Position numbers and translations under genes: made by a program
Shown here: positions 63,798 to 64,000 of the stretch, one piece after another
Layout: each line of letters starts with the position of its first letter
How positions within the stretch are numbered: the first letter of the stretch is position 1
Assembly: GCA_965198655.1 (NCBI GenBank)
Contig: OZ240668.1
Location: forward strand, 3,472,001-3,536,000
Source: Lichenicola sp965198655
Lineage (GTDB): Bacteria > Pseudomonadota > Alphaproteobacteria > Acetobacterales > Acetobacteraceae
Direction: 5' to 3'
Length of the DNA stretch: 64,000 nucleotides
The notes under the pieces: model-generated
The model's input: the letters and a program-made list of their open reading frames with translations, nothing else
The model's database searches: none
Told to the model about the DNA's origin: nothing

Positions 63798-63886
63798 AAA
63801 ACAATTTTTATGATGGTTGACCGTCGCGGGCGCAGGCCAAATTCTCCGCGGGTGGCCGCCGATAATTGACAAGAACAACCAGATAC

Positions 63887-63900
63887 GGAATTTTCATTCC
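63887..63900. promoter_or_regulatory. IolR-type operator, GGAA-N6-TTCC
   Basis: A perfect match to the palindrome recognised by RpiR-type IolR repressors in rhizobia (GGAA-TTTTCA-TTCC). It lies between divergent iolC and the partial gene at 63966, just after a TTGACA box at 63866-63871 that could be a -35 element for the plus-strand gene. Confidence 0.6.
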
Positions 63901-63965
63901 AAAAGGGGCCAGGACGAGGCCCGGAACGAGGCGACGCCATCGGGCGCGTCCGGCAGGAGGAACCC

Positions 63966-64000
63966 ATGTCCGCTCCAGGATTGTGCCATCGCGTGGCAGC
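63966..64000 (+). CDS. Start of a gene cut by the window end
   Basis: ATG at 63966 follows a strong ribosome site (GGCAGGAGGAACCC), then codes for SAPGLCHRVA before the window stops. The position, divergent from iolC and behind an IolR-type operator, suggests an inositol transport, dehydrogenase or regulator gene, but 11 residues cannot decide. Confidence 0.5.
   Translation, partial: MSAPGLCHRVA

Overview
The window looks like a chromosome (or large replicon) of a high-GC alphaproteobacterium, most plausibly an acetic-acid-bacterium relative (Acetobacteraceae). That placement is inference, based on GC-rich codon use, an RpiR-type IolR operator motif of the kind known from rhizobia, and gene content. 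No rRNA, tRNA or CRISPR array was seen.

The window has two halves. From 1 to about 29 kb is an accessory region made of plasmid- or integrative-element-like genes, IS elements and broken genes. It holds an XRE regulator and an unknown protein beside a truncated gene. Two apparently identical 1,269-bp IS3-family (IS407-like) elements lie in inverted orientation at 2266-3534 and 25527-26795. The roughly 22 kb they bracket contains a lower-GC orphan solute-binding protein, an alpha/beta hydrolase, the tail of an antirestriction-type methylase/helicase, a frameshifted ParB-like gene and a tightly overlapping row of small unknown genes (9068-11789). It also contains two MazF/PemK-like toxin-antitoxin pairs, a YtrA-type GntR/ABC operon with a clear upstream palindrome, a decayed HNH + DGQHR gene pair split by an IS630 element, a RecD2-like helicase, a DUF6880-like protein, and a topoisomerase/short-chain-dehydrogenase chimera. 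An IS21 istB remnant and an orphan AbiEi-type gene follow on the right.

From about 29 kb to the end is metabolic sequence. It runs rnhA-thrB-ispH; a lipoprotein; gcvH; a CBS protein; an MFS and an OPT transporter; and a luciferase-like oxidoreductase. A small insertion-like patch at 38.1-39.8 kb then carries an AAA ATPase preceded by a strikingly regular CTAG palindrome, next to an antitoxin and a stump of a PIN toxin. After it come a YdcF protein and a TPP-riboswitch-controlled TonB receptor with a THI5-like binding protein (thiamine or pyrimidine-precursor uptake). Then come nitronate monooxygenase, prolyl oligopeptidase, aldo/keto reductase, an alpha-hydroxyacid oxidase, an acyltransferase, a Kef-type antiporter, a carboxylesterase and a TIM-barrel isomerase. 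The window ends with a myo-inositol catabolic operon in the order iolC-iolD-iolE-iolB-iolA on the minus strand. An IolR-type operator, GGAA-N6-TTCC, lies between iolC and a divergent gene cut off by the window end.

The best candidates for something new are the 57-bp, 10-bp-phased CTAG palindrome in front of the AAA ATPase, the decayed HNH/DGQHR module, and the co-translated block of small unknown genes. The TPP-controlled receptor/binding-protein pair that lacks a neighbouring permease is also worth a look.
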